Positions 35,677 through 48,782 are shown, numbered from the stretch's first letter. The stretch is 64,000 bases of DNA from Stromatinia cepivora (GCA_014898415.1 RCTD01000014.1:868001-932000); one strand, 5' to 3'. Notes: a model not told the origin generated them from the letters alone. Made by a program: numbers and translations.

Positions 35677-38600
35677 CTCAAAGAATTCTTAGTAATATAC
35701 ATCGATGAATATGAAAATGATATTGGAAGATTGAATGGCGATATTCCAGGGAAATCAAGTAAGAATCTAGAATGATACTGTCTGCAACTGCAACTACAAC
35801 TGCAGGTGATGAGGTTCTTCTTGATGTGTTGTTCAAATTGATGATAGGGGATAGATTCCATGGCTGGAGTCGGAAGTCCAACAGTCCTTCAAAAAGGTGG
35901 AGGGGAATCTGAGATTCGAATTCATAGATAAATTGTCATTTGATTGGTGAGTACAATGTGTCAGTTTGTGGAGAAGCCGAGCGAAATCGCTCGACAGGAG
36001 GTATCATTATCAATACAGGGGTTGATAGCAGGTGATAGCCCAACCAAAATGTAACCATCGGACATGCCTTGGAATGATTGGAGAAGACATTCGGGATAAT
36101 GAGAAACTCCTCGAGAAGTTTGATATGATTGCTTCCTGATTAATAATAAGGTTCATCTACTCGCACTCTTACATACTACATGGCTTTTACAAAGCATTGA
36201 TAGCAAATAACCGTTATCCTCATATATTTTCCCGGCCCCAAGTGCTTTTGAAAGATTTACAATTCTTTCCAGTTCGTATTCATGTCAATTGATCCATCAT
36301 TATCGTTACACTTACCGTCCAATCTCTTCTTCTTCTGTCTTTCTCCTTTGTGTATCTTTTGAAAAGGAGCGTGTAGGGCTAGACGGGGATCCATATTGTA
36401 GTGTCATGCTGATAATTCCGATAGGCTGATGCAGCTTCCGAGGCTCGAGTAGATAAGTTGATAACGGCAGGAGGGGAGTTCGTGTGATCGCTGATAGAAA
36501 AATCTGGATCGTCTATCTATGGAACCAACAGATTTCGAAGTTTCCAAGCGGTGATATGATGCATGAAAGAAAAATGAGGATATCGTGAAGTAATAAACTT
36601 ACCAAGATAAAGTATATTTGTGAGAAACCGTACCTTTGATTGATACATGTTTTCGGCGGTAAAAGCACAAAAGCTGGTATGTGGTAACACCATAGGTGAC
36701 GCCTGACCGTAACGTAAAAAGGTGAGTTTACAAATACTGACGACAACCTGGAGCAGGAAAATTCGAGAGTTTGGAAAAGTTGTGTTGTGCTGCTGCAGTG
36801 AAGTGCATTTTCATGCATTTATGCTGCCGAAGCCCTAAGGACTTCTCGATTCGTCCAAATCCTGCAGGTGATTTAAGCCGATATACATCCTGTGACTTAA
36901 AGCGTGGTTCTTTCGTTCGAGGATACTTCTATTTTATGTTGTGTCCAAATCCATACCGGGTACAGATTATGCATGCAAGAAGTAAATATTCTTCCGCTGC
37001 CATATCATCCTTCTTGTGAGCTGAAATGCCGTTAATGTACTTCCCTAAGTACGACAGCTTGGTATAGCGAGCCTGATGTTTTGTACAGGTAAAAGAAATC
37101 GTCGTTGTTCGGTTTCCTCCGGCAGATCTGCAGGTTTTGACCAGCTCCAGATCCTTTAACAGGTCCGCAGCCGAATGGTTGTGGGTACCGAAAATCATTA
37201 GTTGAACGTGAGCTTAACTAGTCGGCGTACACAACGTGGCGTGTTGCTTTAGACTCAACTGTACTCTCAGGTAGCAAATTGAGACGGCGCTCACGGTAAT
37301 GATACAGCAACGACGGCTGAAATTTAAGGCTTCGTCGTAAATTTATCATGATTTGAATTATTCGAGTCTCGCTCCTTGACTGGTACTCGAGAGCGCGTTC
37401 GAAACACCGTTACACCGTTGAGCTTTCGCTTCACCGTATGCAATCGTGCAGATCGTGACGTTAATGTGTCTCAGAAACGTTTAATTTATTCAAAAGCTGA
37501 TAAATGAGCTCACGATTTTTTGGCCTGATTGCAATGACTGAGATCCGCAGGAGTATTAAACTGGTGTGTTGAGCTTTGCATGTTATGGGTCTCCATCTCA
37601 TCCCACAAATGGTTACTTCGGATTGTTCTACGAAGGTATCCAAGCTACGATATCTAGAAATCTGCACTATTTAATAGTAAAATATCAACATACAATAGTT
37701 TTCTGGGAAATTATTTGCTAGATATGAATGCTCTCTAGTTGAATCGGTAAATACGTACAGAGTATGGCTTGGTGTTATGGACCGTGAGCTTATTGTTTAC
37801 AATGGTTAGGTAGCTAGTGATAGAATTAACCTCATTTCGGGCGCTAGGTGTTGCTTTCGCTTAGCTTCATCCAAATTGAAAACAGGATGAAGGGGCACAT
37901 CTCTGTGAATACGCTATTGCTAGCATAGTCAAATTTCACGAATTCTGGTTGTTGGCTTGCATTAATACATTCTCCATTGCGTGTTCAAATGTTTTTTGTA
38001 GCTCCAGTGATTGAAATTCATGAATATCATTTGAGTGTTAGGAAAGGAGACCGTTGATCTATCGTGTAAATCTTTCATAGCCCATAAGAACCAAATTTGA
38101 ACCAGCAAATTGTCCAAAAGTGTCTCAAGTATAGTCTGGCCCAAGTGATAATGAAAAGTACGGAGTATATCTCGGTACTATTGAAAGAACGTCAGACTTG
38201 GCGATGATATGCGTATCATGTCTACATGATAGACGGGGTTTCGCCTGCAATTTGCAAAACGACTCGCGATAAGACTCAATTTTGGGTTTCATCCCGCGAT
38301 CTATAAGATGAATGCCAAGAGTAGCTAGAGCATCATTTTAAGGAGAGCGACTTATTCTCCTTCTTTACCAAGTTTGATTTGTACGAAGACCAGAAGCGCG
38401 CGACAGATAGAAGGATCATAGGCAATCGATGAATGTCGAATTTATGTACTCAGCCACAAGGATCTCTCATCTTGGTTGAACTTATCGCGATCGAAAAAGT
38501 CTGAAAATAGAAAACAAACGGTAAAAATGGATCTAGTCACAATTTGAATGGCCGTCTTCAAGCTTTTGAAAGTGGAGAGAATGAAGTTTGTCTCCACTGA

Positions 38601-40178
38601 TAAGTTTGACGCGCCATAGAGTGAGTGGTGGAAAGGATGAATAGATCCTCAGCCACTCTGTGCGGGGCCAACCTCTTTTAATTATCTTGAATCCTTGATA
38701 ATAAGTTGAGAAGGATTCGTTCATTAAAATAATTCCACCAAAACTTGTGCTCGCTAATGCAAATGCTTCAGCCAAGCCGATCTTTTTCTATCCGTCGAAG
38801 TTTGAAGATTCCAATTGGATATATATCTCTCCACATTAGCATACATTAGCTCAGTTATAACCTGGTCGTTCCTCTTGAATCCTTGACCACAACGACCAAG
38901 TATTTACCGCTCTAGAGAACGAGGCTGTGAGGTTTGAATGTGTTGGTGTGAGGGTAGTGGTGAAGGACGACGGTGGGATGATGAAGAATCAAATGAGAAG
39001 AAGTAAGTTGTAGCTTTGCGGAGATTGTTTAATATTGGGGAAGACCGAGGGGAACTTGTCGAGATACCCGATACCGTTCGAAAGTACCGTGGATCGAGAA
39101 AGTAGAAAGAAAATGGCCTGATGGCTTCATTCAGTGGCAGTGCAGCACTGTGTCTGTCGGGATGCTTGGTACAGCAGCCAGCTTACGCATGGTGGATATG
39201 GATATGTCGCGGTAATAATTGCTTCCTCAATATTAACAATGATGATGCAAATGTTAATTTATTAGATATCATAAAGGACCAGTAATGAATGAATGATGTT
39301 TCGTCCGAGCACGAAGGTGGTTCTCTATTCCATGCTTAAAGCTTTAACTAATTTGATGCATTATCGTGAACCGTGACATCTACCCATCGTATCTCCAAAA
39401 CCTCGTTCTTTGCCTTCACCAGTCTACTCCGTACGCCAGCCACTCAGACCGTCGTCAGCTTTGACGCATGTCCTGATGTAAACCAAGAACCAAGCCAACG
39501 ATAATTGATTTTATACATACCGCCAGTGACACTTAACGATTCTGGGCCGCGAGTACAAAATGCCCATACAAATTGGTGATGTTGCATCTTTTTTTTCTGC
39601 ATCTCTCTGAAACACCATTCAAGCGCATTTTGAACTGTTCGACATCACGAAATCCATGCACAAATTGGTTGGCGCATAATTTTTATTTTCACTTAATCCT
39701 AAAGAAGCAATTTTCACATTTTAACCTGTTTTGTTCCTGATTTTCATTGGCAATGGTCGCATCTGAACTCCTCTAATATCTAATATCCTTGATACCTTTC
39801 AAAAAATACCCCATTTCTATTTACATGGTATAAAAGCTACGAAACCAACATTTAATCCTTGAACAACCCCTGTACTACTCTCCAATGAATATCGTGCCTT
39901 CTTTCTTCCCTTCGTATTGAGAATTGAAATATACAACAAGGCATATCACCATTTATATCCAACCCTCGACCTCCTCTCCTCTCCTTCCTCCTCCACCTTC
40001 TTTTAATCTAACGGCAGCAGAACTCTAATCTAATCAATCTGCCCTACATTGCATAATCTGGGGTCTTGGTAAATTATAATCTAAACGAAATGGAAGCAAT
40101 ATAATATACATCTTCAGATGTATAATAACTAAAGTTCAGCCTTCTCGACTTCAATTCTTGCTCCAATTCTGCATCATC
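35677..40178. other. Gene-poor interval of 4.5 kb
   Basis: No convincing gene. A minus-strand open frame at 38533-38775 has a protein-like N-terminus (M-A-E-A-F-A-L-A-S-T-S-F) and is discussed as a possible relic. From 39960 to 40010 a pyrimidine tract (CCTCCTCTCCTCTCC) and then AACT-rich sequence mark the promoter and leader of the gene at 40179. The rest is AT-leaning intergenic sequence. Confidence 0.4.
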
Positions 40179-43100
40179 ATGGGAAACGGCCAATCAGTAC
40201 AGGGCCCAAGGCGGGGTAAGAAGTTATCGAAACCGAAAACTAAGCCTACCGGGCCACCTCTATCGAACTCCAATAGCCCTAATCCGAGTCGTCGAAACTC
40301 CGTTACTGGAAAAGGCATTGTAGCTGCAGCTGCTTCAATTCTTCCTCATGGCAAGTTGGTCAGTGTTCTTGAGACGGAATCTCTTGAACATATATCAGAA
40401 AAACCAACACCTAAAAGAAGAAGAGAATGAGTATATTTAGGTCAAGGAGCTCAAAGAAGGATATGGATATGGGAAACACCCAACTGGATGTTAATGTCGA
40501 TAGTGTACCGAGTGTTTCACCGCCAATAACTACTGCCAGGTTCACAAGAAGTGATTCCTTAAACTCTGTTACCGTCGAGGCAACAGAGGAAAAGCCTTGG
40601 GCTGCGCCAAATCCTAGGTAAGTCCCCTCTAGATGTTGCATATATAAAGTGCTCATTAAAATCTTAGACCAACTTTCCATCGTTCGCGAAAATCGCTTCC
40701 ACATGTTCCATTTGCACCGAATGATAGTAATCGACTTTCTCACGTATCTGAAGCGCTTTCTCCGAGACCAGATTCTATAAATATTGCAGCGGGTTTGGCT
40801 GGACAACATTTTGGAGAAATCGATTGGCAGTTGTCAGACCCATTTTGCCAGAGGACTCAATCAGATCCTGCTATATATGCTCCAATTCGCCGAAAGTCTC
40901 TTCTTCAACATGGCGTAGCCACAAGACCTAGCAATACATCGAATCCGCAATCTTTCCAAAATCACATCCCTGTTTCATACCACAACATTGGAAAATGGTC
41001 AGTGTCACCTCTAACATTAAGGACAAATATGGATAATGAAAATCCTGGGGCACGTACTTCGACTCCTAATGACCTTGGTCATATTGGTTCATTTCAGCTT
41101 GGTTCATTGAGAATTACAAATGGTTCAGCAAGTCCTACACCTAGTGCCGATGAAAGAAGAGCTAGTCTCCCACACAATGATCAACATATTGCTACTCTGA
41201 AAGCAAGCTCCAAAGTTCAAGGTATTGCTCATCGAAGCTATACCATTTCTGTTCCCGCAGAAGCTATGAAACGTCGTTGGGCACCAACTTCTTTGCCACA
41301 ACCTTCTACTGAAAACAGTTCTCATGATTCTCTGACCATCAAAATCCCAGATAATACATCCAATCTCAACTCTCCATTGTCACCCACTAATGTTCATTCT
41401 CTGGCCCTTCCTCCTCAATTGAGCCCATTTTCTTTTGTTGCAAGTCCCGTCGGGTCTCCATCATTACAAGCTACGAGCAAGAACACTGCTGTTGATGAAT
41501 TGTTTGAGGTTGAAATGTCTACACCTACACTTGAGCCTTCTTCCAGTAATGATAATCGTTCATTTGACTCCGGTTATGGCCCGTCCCCTGCTACACCAGA
41601 ACAGCAAACGGGCCGAATTCAAGGTCCACGAGATATGATATTGAAACCACTGGCAAAGACAGACAGTGGATACAACTCATCTACATCTGAAAGGAACTCA
41701 ACCGCGCTAGTTTTGCCGACAAGAATATCTCTCAAGACAACAGAGGCACCACGTGCTCTAGCCAAAGAACCTCTGCCTGAGGCGTACAGTGACGTCCCGA
41801 GCGAGAACCAGTTCTTCAATCATTCACATGGCCCTGCGAATCACGCTATTCCTATGATCAGTCCAGAATCTCAAAGAACGACAAGATTGAGCAATGTCTC
41901 TTCGCCAAGTTTAGGTTATCAAGCTCAAATTCCACAGCCAACGCCTATGTATCATCGACAAAGCATGCCAATAGTTCCACGTCAACCTCAAACCTTCGCT
42001 GCAGGCGAATCTCCAAGCTCGCAGTGGGGAATGCAGAGACAACGCCCACAATCTTATTACCCGGGTGGTCCAGGATTCACAGCGCAATCTCGATCACATA
42101 GTGAGAAGCACTTACCTACTGCAGCGTCATATCAACATAGCGAAAGAGTGGATGAAATCATGGGATACAAAGCAATGCGGAGGGTCAGTTCGAAAGAGAC
42201 CATTACCACGATCATGTCACTTGAGCCTGCTGAGGTAGAATCCACATACAATAGACTACACTATGCAATCCCTCCTATGCCTACATCCATTCCAGAAGAG
42301 GATTACCACACTGGCTGGAAGCCACCAAACGTACGAAGACATTCGTGTGCTCCATCAGCTCCATCTACGCCAAGAAATCATACACATTACAAACCGTATC
42401 ACACTCCTACTTCCTTGAATACATTCCCACAGGAAGACCAAACAGATTTTGAAAATCATGTCACATCTTTCGAGACAATCAAAAACAGTTTGGGGGGGTC
42501 TCCTTATGATTTGGCACTTACAGCAATGGAGAAGACACCTCCGAGGGCTGCGCCAAGAGGTACACCTGCACCAGAGCAACTCCAATCTACACACGTCAAT
42601 CTGATTCGACCTCAATCCGAGGAGCCTATACTATCAAGGCCTCACATCAACGATCGCCAGGAATCTTACAACAAGCTTGTTGGCGGCAATCCATTCGATA
42701 ATGATAGTACTGGACCGAGCTCAAGAGCGACTTCATCAGGCTCAACATTCACTCTTCGAGATTTACCATCACAAAGGCGAACGGCCGAAGACGATGCGAA
42801 GAGATTATCCATAGCAAGAACTAGTAGGATTAATAGTCCTTCGCCTGTTTCTTTCCAGACTCAACGAAATTCCGTTCCGGTTCCTGCTTCGGGGCAATTG
42901 GTTTTACCAAAATTAAGATTTCCATCTGTGGAACAATCTTTGCCACATCCACTGTCGCCCGAAGTACAAATTTCTCCACAAAGAAAGCCGATTACAGCAG
43001 CCCCAATATCACATACTCCTCATGCCATTCGAGAGGTAACAAGTCAGGCATATGTAGCATCGGGGCAAGAACTCTGGTTTGATTCGCCAGAACAGCAAGA

Positions 43101-43629
43101 CATACCTGCACAACTTCAGATTGGTCATTCTGAAAGACCATCCAAGGTTAGGTCTCAGAGCGCTAGGTCAGCTACACAGTATCATCGACCTATCCCTCCT
43201 CATCACTTTAGTTTTGATGCCCAGAATAACTCGGGAAAGAGTTCAGGGGCTGCGAGTGTGTATAGTGAAAAGGAATGGGAGATACATGCGGGGACATACG
43301 ACCATACGTACGGCTCTTCTACTAATCTTCATGAGCTCTCTGGTGATATTCCGAACAACGAATACGATGCTCCATACTTGGAAGAACCTCAACAGATTCC
43401 AGAAATGGGAAATTCAACGCAGGATATGTTAGTACTAGATCGATATGCAGGAGGCTTGGGATATGGATTTGAGCCCGGCCACGGCTTAGGTGGAAGCGCG
43501 GGAACCAGAAACGGCGGAATGATGAATAAAGGAGGGAGAAAGGGGGTTGAAGTGTCCAAAGAGTGGGGGTTGGATTTTAGTGATGTGCCTATTATCATGC
43601 AGAGAGTACCAGTTGGGGCTGGTATCTGA
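40179..43629 (+). CDS. Large disordered Ser/Pro-rich protein with predicted N-myristoylation signal
   Basis: Three exons (40179-40358, 40418-40617, 40668-43629) with 59- and 50-nt introns encode 1113 residues. The start M-G-N-G-Q-S fits an N-myristoylation signal and is followed by basic residues (R-R-G-K-K, K-P-K-T-K), a usual membrane-targeting combination. An in-frame ATG at 40158 would hide that signal, so the downstream start is preferred. The rest is largely low-complexity: Ser, Pro, Thr, Gln and Asn with short repeated flavours (S-P-x-x-P, R-R-x-S phospho-site-like R-R-N-S, R-R-A-S). No globular domain recognised; the ending G-G-R-K-G-V-E-V-S-K-E-W-G-L-D-F-S-D-V-P is more ordered and may be conserved. 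The first intron (GTCAGT donor) was chosen to keep frame and is the weakest part. Possibly a membrane-edge scaffold; this is inference. Confidence 0.75.
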
Positions 43630-44910
43630 GGAATAACGCATTCTTTGTTCAAGCGAAAATAGTGAGGATTAATCGATTTGCACACCTACGGCACAGATTA
43701 CAAACTATAGGGCTAGCATGCCGACAGAAATATTTCCGAGTTTCCAAGTTTTTACATTAGATTGGACCAGGAACGGCAACGAAAGATACAAAAGGAACGG
43801 CGTTAAATAAGCATTTATCTGGCTACTATCATTTCTATGGTTATACTTTTCTTTGGTACGCAACTTCATTGGATTGGAGGATTTTGGGTGCTGCTGGGGG
43901 GTGGGGGAATACAGTACATTTGGATGATGGATGGATACCCAGATTTTTTTTTTTCTCTTTATTTTTTTGGGAGGTTACTTTTCGAGCACAATAAGCGTGG
44001 CACTGGTTTGCTTTATTTCGCATTGCATTGTATTGCATTAGTTGGCGAATAGAAGGTGTGCTGATATGAGGACTTCATTGATGAAGGGAGGGACCTCGAG
44101 GACAGAAAGGCGGAGAAAGATTATATGTATACTCGATCGCCAAGAGGTGTAGATATATGTAAATATTGCTGGTCGGGAAACCTAGCTACTATCGTTGGTA
44201 TCACATTATACAAATAAGTACGGCGATGAATTTTTACGTCGTATCTTGGTTTAGTTAATGTGAACAGTGAAATGCATTGATCAGACCTCACCCAATACGC
44301 TACCCCTTACTCCCTCCCTGTCTTGTGGGTGTGGATCCGGACTCAGATGATCGATTTCGAAAAATTTAATAATGCTACACCACCTGATATCATATATTTC
44401 TATCTTCACTTTCTACGGAATTCGGTATTTAAGAAGTGTTATATTTGTATTTGAGGATGGAGATAGGAAATACAATGAAGTCATTGGGAGAGCTTATATT
44501 ATATATAAGGTAGGCTGTGGATGTTTTGGCTGGAAATTTTGTGCTGGGTTTGTGAGAGGGGGAGGAGGGGGAAGTAGAGGTGGGGATGGAGGTGAGGAAT
44601 GGAGCAATGAGCGACAGATTTGGGAGGAGGTGGGAGATGGTGGTGGTGGTGTAAATTTGGGGGAGAGTCGGATTGGGATTATGAGGGAATCCATGGATAT
44701 TTGTTGTTTTTGAGTGCTTGGTTAATGTTATTGCCACTGCCTCCTCATCACTCAGGATTGGTGAGATGACGAGTATAATCTCAAATTCGGATTGAATTGA
44801 GCATAAAACAATATGTTTCGTATCACAGATCTAATTTCGATGCCCTAATTTTTGCTCATGCTCATGATAGTGTCGTTATTAGATTTTATTGTATTGAATG
44901 TTAGCGTACT
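43630..44910. other. Intergenic interval
   Basis: Contains the 3' ends of two convergent genes. A purine-rich, G-heavy stretch at 44555-44670 (GGAGGAGGGGGAAG, GGTGGGGATGG) creates overlapping open frames on both strands at 44372-44737 that I do not credit. A T-run lies at 43944-43970. Confidence 0.4.
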
Positions 44911-45636
44911 TCATGAAGAAGCAGCTTTTACAATCTTCTCCGCCATCTCCGGCAAACTATCAGCCATAACATCCATCTCGGTATCATAAATCTCGATACA
45001 CGACTCCTTCTCATACTCCGTACAATAAGCACCCTTAAACCCAACCTTCTTCGCAGCCGAAACATCCCACATATGCGCAGACGCAAACCACGCTTCATCA
45101 TCCGCAGCAAATTTCTCCAACGCACTTCTATACGCCGCTAAAGCCGGTTTGGCCACTCCAAAACTATCGCACGACATGAATTTTTCCGCAGGCATCTCAA
45201 TACCTCCCTTGGAAAAGTAACCTTGAACACGCTTCAGATCGGCCGTGGTCAATAACCACACTTTAAATCCTCCTTTCTCTAAAATCTCAAAACACTCTTT
45301 CGTACTAGGTCTCAACCGTAATTCAGAGTAACCCCGAACACACGCCTTCATCTCCTCATCCGTGCACAACGCCCGCGGATTCTCTACTCCCGCAAACCAT
45401 AATGTGCGGTAGAAGGTGGACTCGAGGATGCCGTTGTACGGCTTGTATCGTTCGGAGATGGAGAGGAATGTGAATTCTAGCTCGGAAGCGGTCATCCAGC
45501 TGTATCCAAAGAATTTGGGAGTGATGTTGTGGGTGCGCAGTTTTTGGCCGATGGCTTGCTCGATTTGTGCGTGGTATTCGTCGAAGGATACGCAGGTGCC
45601 GACGATGTCGAAGACGATGTGCTTTTTGCTGCCCAT
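44911..45636 (-). CDS. HAD-superfamily hydrolase, haloacid dehalogenase type II-like
   Basis: Single exon, 241 residues, the usual length of L-2-haloacid dehalogenases. HAD motif I is F-D10-I-V-G-T, with the nucleophilic aspartate at 10 and the G-T of the dehalogenase subgroup (no second Asp two residues on, unlike phosphatases). Motif II Thr is in L-L-T130-T-A-D, motif III Lys in V-A-K163-P, and motif IV acidic residue in M-W-D191-V-S-A-A-K. An insert between motifs I and II forms the cap. The family cleaves halogen from 2-haloacids or acts on related small substrates; fungal members with the D-x-V-G-T form are poorly characterised, so the substrate is unknown. Cytosolic by lack of a signal. 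Start ATG 45636 puts the nucleophile at the standard place. Confidence 0.9.
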   Translation of the reverse strand: MGSKKHIVFDIVGTCVSFDEYHAQIEQAIGQKLRTHNITPKFFGYSWMTASELEFTFLSISERYKPYNGILESTFYRTLWFAGVENPRALCTDEEMKACVRGYSELRLRPSTKECFEILEKGGFKVWLLTTADLKRVQGYFSKGGIEMPAEKFMSCDSFGVAKPALAAYRSALEKFAADDEAWFASAHMWDVSAAKKVGFKGAYCTEYEKESCIEIYDTEMDVMADSLPEMAEKIVKAASS

Positions 45637-46095
45637 TTTGTCTTTTTTGGTTTTTTTATGTTTGAGGGGTTGATTGCTTGCTGGATCGGGGATTGCGGTG
45701 CTTTACACTGATCAATTATTGTGATAATTATTGTGATATCGATGTGGAGACTTGTAGCCGTTGATCTGATTTGAAGTGCAGAGTGATGATACGTTGAGTT
45801 TGGTTCAGGGATGGATGATATCATTCGTATATTTCCCTCCATTCAGGTATATATATTTTCTACTAAACTGTAACTTTTATGACTCAAATATGTGTCATTC
45901 AATGTCCGATATAGGTAATGACAAGAAACTCTGAGTATATTGGTTTAATCATATTATCCCACCTACGTGTACCTGATTGCGGAAAGACGCATGATTTACA
46001 TGCTGTGATTCGCAATCAAGTGTTCCCCCATTAGCACCATCTCCATACTCTTTCTCGCCGCGCGAGTAACCAAACCCTACAGCAAATGCAATCTA

Positions 46096-46145
46096 ATAAC
46101 TTATCCGATCCAGTCCGAAACCCGATATCCCTTGGGATAAGTTAT
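46096..46145. repeat. Inverted repeat ATAACTTATCC...GGATAAGTTAT
   Basis: The 11-base arms 46096-46106 and 46135-46145 are perfect reverse complements across 28 bases. CTTATCCGATCC recurs, inverted, at 46392-46412 as CAGGGGTTCGGGTCGGATAAG. Confidence 0.6.
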
Positions 46146-46391
46146 CCAAATGTATCTTATATTTGGATTGGTGGTGGGGAGATCTTAAATGCATACCCCT
46201 CATTCATTTCTCCACCATCACTCTCGGTGTTTAAACTAATATTGAGGGCAGAATCACTGATGATGAAGATATATCCCATTTAAACTATTTTCTTATCTGT
46301 AGTATTTTGTATCTTTTTATTATCATATCTTTTATTTATAGCACTTTTTTTGATGTGATGTATTACTATAATAGCATCTATGTCGCTCCTT

Positions 46392-46412
46392 CAGGGGTTC
46401 GGGTCGGATAAG
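46392..46412. repeat. CAGGGGTTCGGGTCGGATAAG, hAT-terminus-like motif
   Basis: The motif begins with CAGGGG, common at hAT transposon ends, and its reverse complement resembles 46100-46124 (CTTATCCGATCC...CCGAAACCC). Their orientation is back-to-back, so an intact small element is not demonstrated. Confidence 0.35.
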
Positions 46413-46982
46413 CTTCGAGGGTGAATACTTATCTAACTTTTCTATAGGGTTAGGCGATCTGTATCATTGGAGTGTTATATATTCGTCGACCCAATATAAA
46501 TATATAATATTAAACAAAGTAAATATAGATAATCATATCTAAAATCATATAATCCGCTCCGCTCTACTTTCTCGTAAGCTCTATTTGATTATGTTCTTGT
46601 CTACCCCTATGTTAACAATTTCTGAGGATAGCAGTATATCAGCTCATTGACAGAGAAGCTCCAACGGGGTGGCCGTTAATATCAGCGGCTATTCTGTATA
46701 TAGCATAGATGATAGTTGATTAGTTGCTTTGGCAGGCGGGTAAACTCCCAAAGGATTGCGCTAGAAAATCGGATTCGTAGAAATCATGACAGGTCAAAGT
46801 CAAAAGATGATAGGATCAACGAATAAATGACATATTCTAGAACTATTCATTATAACACATCCCAGCCGGTTTCAACAAAAGTCTAGATCTAAATCGTTGC
46901 GGCATATACCTGTGACTCTATTTCGCTCAATAAACTATGACAATGGTAATAACTCTATATTACCAAAACGCTCCTGTAGGCC

Positions 46983-48597
46983 TCAATACCACAGGATATT
47001 CAACCTTCGGGGTCCCTTCTTAGGCTTTTCCTCTGGCTCTGGGTTTTGTTGGTAAATCTCAATGAAACCACGAATAGGCATCTCCTCTAGCGAAACCATT
47101 TTGGTCTTGGCATAGAATTTGTAACCAAAAAACAGAATGAGGATGAGTGGAATATTTAGGTATGATGAGATAAATGTCTCATCATTCCATTGGCTATGAA
47201 TGAAAGTCGCGTATCCTCCCGTAAAGAGGAGGATGATAAAGAGAGCCAGAGGAGCCCATGTTGTGTATGGTTGAAGTGGTGCGGCTCATGGAAGCTCAGT
47301 ATGGCGATCAATTCCTTGCTTTTTGCAGCCGTACAGGAATCGAAGATAGATAAGCAAAATGCAGATCCAATTTACCAAGGTTGCGATGGAAACGAGATCT
47401 TGGAGCCAAGTGAAGACTGTGCTGGCAGTACTGGACAAGGTCATGTAACCCAAGCACACAAAAACAGAGTAAAAAGCAGCTGTAACGTAAGATACACTGG
47501 CACGGTTCGTCTTAGTGAAGATTCTGGGAGCATGTTCATACTTAGCTATACTAAAGAGAATTCGTGTTCCACTAAGCACACCGGAGTTTCTTGCAGACTA
47601 AGCGGAGGTAAGAACAACTGCATTGATGATTGACGGAACAACCTTGATCCCGGCATTTTTTGCAGCAATAACGAAGGGGCTCTCTGACGCGGTGCCAGTG
47701 GATTGAAGCAGGTCAGCGTCATTGTATGGAACCACAAGACCGGCCATGAAGATGGTCAGAACGTAGAACAACAAAATCCGGATAAAATTGCGCTTGGCAG
47801 CCATAGAATTGCTCGTCTCGGATTCTTAGTCTCGGCAGCAGCGACAGCAATGTTCTCGATGCCAGAATATGCGTATAAAGCATTGTTTAGTGTAGTCCAA
47901 AATCCAAGAAAGCGGCCCAGAGAGCCGCCAATGCCCAAGTACTGGACGAAAGCTCCGGGGTCTCTCCAGTAACGGAAGCCGATTGTTTCGTGGTTTGGAG
48001 CTCCTCCACAGGTAATAACCAGCGCCATGATATTGATTCCGACAACCAACATAATTTTCAGCATAGAAAACGTAAACTCCAATTCACCGTACACCCTGAT
48101 AAATGTGACTGCAGTGATAACCATGAGGGCACCAAAGACTGTGATCCAGACTGCATTGTTGATCGTCGTCCAGAATTCACCAAGACGGCAGCAGCAACGA
48201 TCTCGGCGGGAATAGAAACTATGTATGAATAGACTTGGTTCCATCCGTTGGCGAAAGACATGGCAGGGTCGAAGAAGTGCTGGGAATAACGAATTTGTCC
48301 ACCGTTGAGAGGAACCAAAGCTCCCATCTCTCCAACAGCGAACACTACGCTCGACACAGCATGCCAACCACTGAATAGCCGAGAAAATAAACCTGTACCA
48401 ATCGCTCCCGCGAGTGCGATCATCTGGATATGGCGTTTATGTAGGCATTGTTTAACAGCTGTCAACTCCTGAAACTCTGCTACAGTTTCAGTCTCATATT
48501 GACTAGAGTGGACTTCGATATTGCCTTGAGCCATACTCTCGTTCTTGCTACCGACATGACCGAGCTCGTAGTCATCTGTTTTATGATCCGACGACAT
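46983..48597 (-). pseudogene. Amino-acid permease (APC family) pseudogene
   Basis: On the minus strand successive frames encode consecutive parts of one fungal amino-acid permease. An N-terminal hydrophilic tail is followed by L-H-K-R-H-I-Q-M-I-A-L-A-G-A-I-G-T-G-L-F, then V-V-F-A-V-G-E-M-G-A-L-V-P, F-W-T-T-I-N-N-A-V-W-I-T, A-A-A-E-T-K-N-P-R-R-A, M-A-A-K-R and finally the end N-P-E-P-E-E-K-P-K-K. Breaks: missing residues between the G-T-G-L-F helix and the next (~48385), frame changes near 48350, 48180 and 47806, and two Trp-to-stop changes at 47598-47600 (TGG to TAG) and 47286-47288 (TGG to TGA). Introns cannot explain these breaks. The original was about 540 residues with 12 membrane helices. 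It is transcribed away from the oxidoreductase at 50171. Confidence 0.88.
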
Positions 48598-48782
48598 GTT
48601 GAAAGGATCCCGATGTCAATCAAGACGAATGAAAGATAAAATGATCCTGTGTAAGAATAAAGAATGTTCAGATCACTTATATCTGGGCTGCCTTGTACTC
48701 TTCTTGATCAAACGATCCTCTAACTCGCATTGATAGAGACTCATGCAGAGCTGAATGTAGATAAAGTACCAAGCAGGCGTCT

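Larger units (their letters stand above)
45637..46982. other. Intergenic interval with AT-rich island
   Basis: No gene supported. The interval 46290-46620 is AT-rich and holds inverted motifs (see repeat entries), suggesting a small decayed mobile element. The first ~200 bases are the upstream region of the HAD gene. Confidence 0.45.

Noticed and set aside
44372..44737. Overlapping Gly-rich (plus) and Pro-rich (minus) frames
   Set aside because: Produced by a purine-rich low-complexity tract.
46299..46617. Solo LTR (TGTAG...TAACA)
   Set aside because: Ends fit TG...CA but flanking bases show no target duplication and it matches neither LTR in the window.
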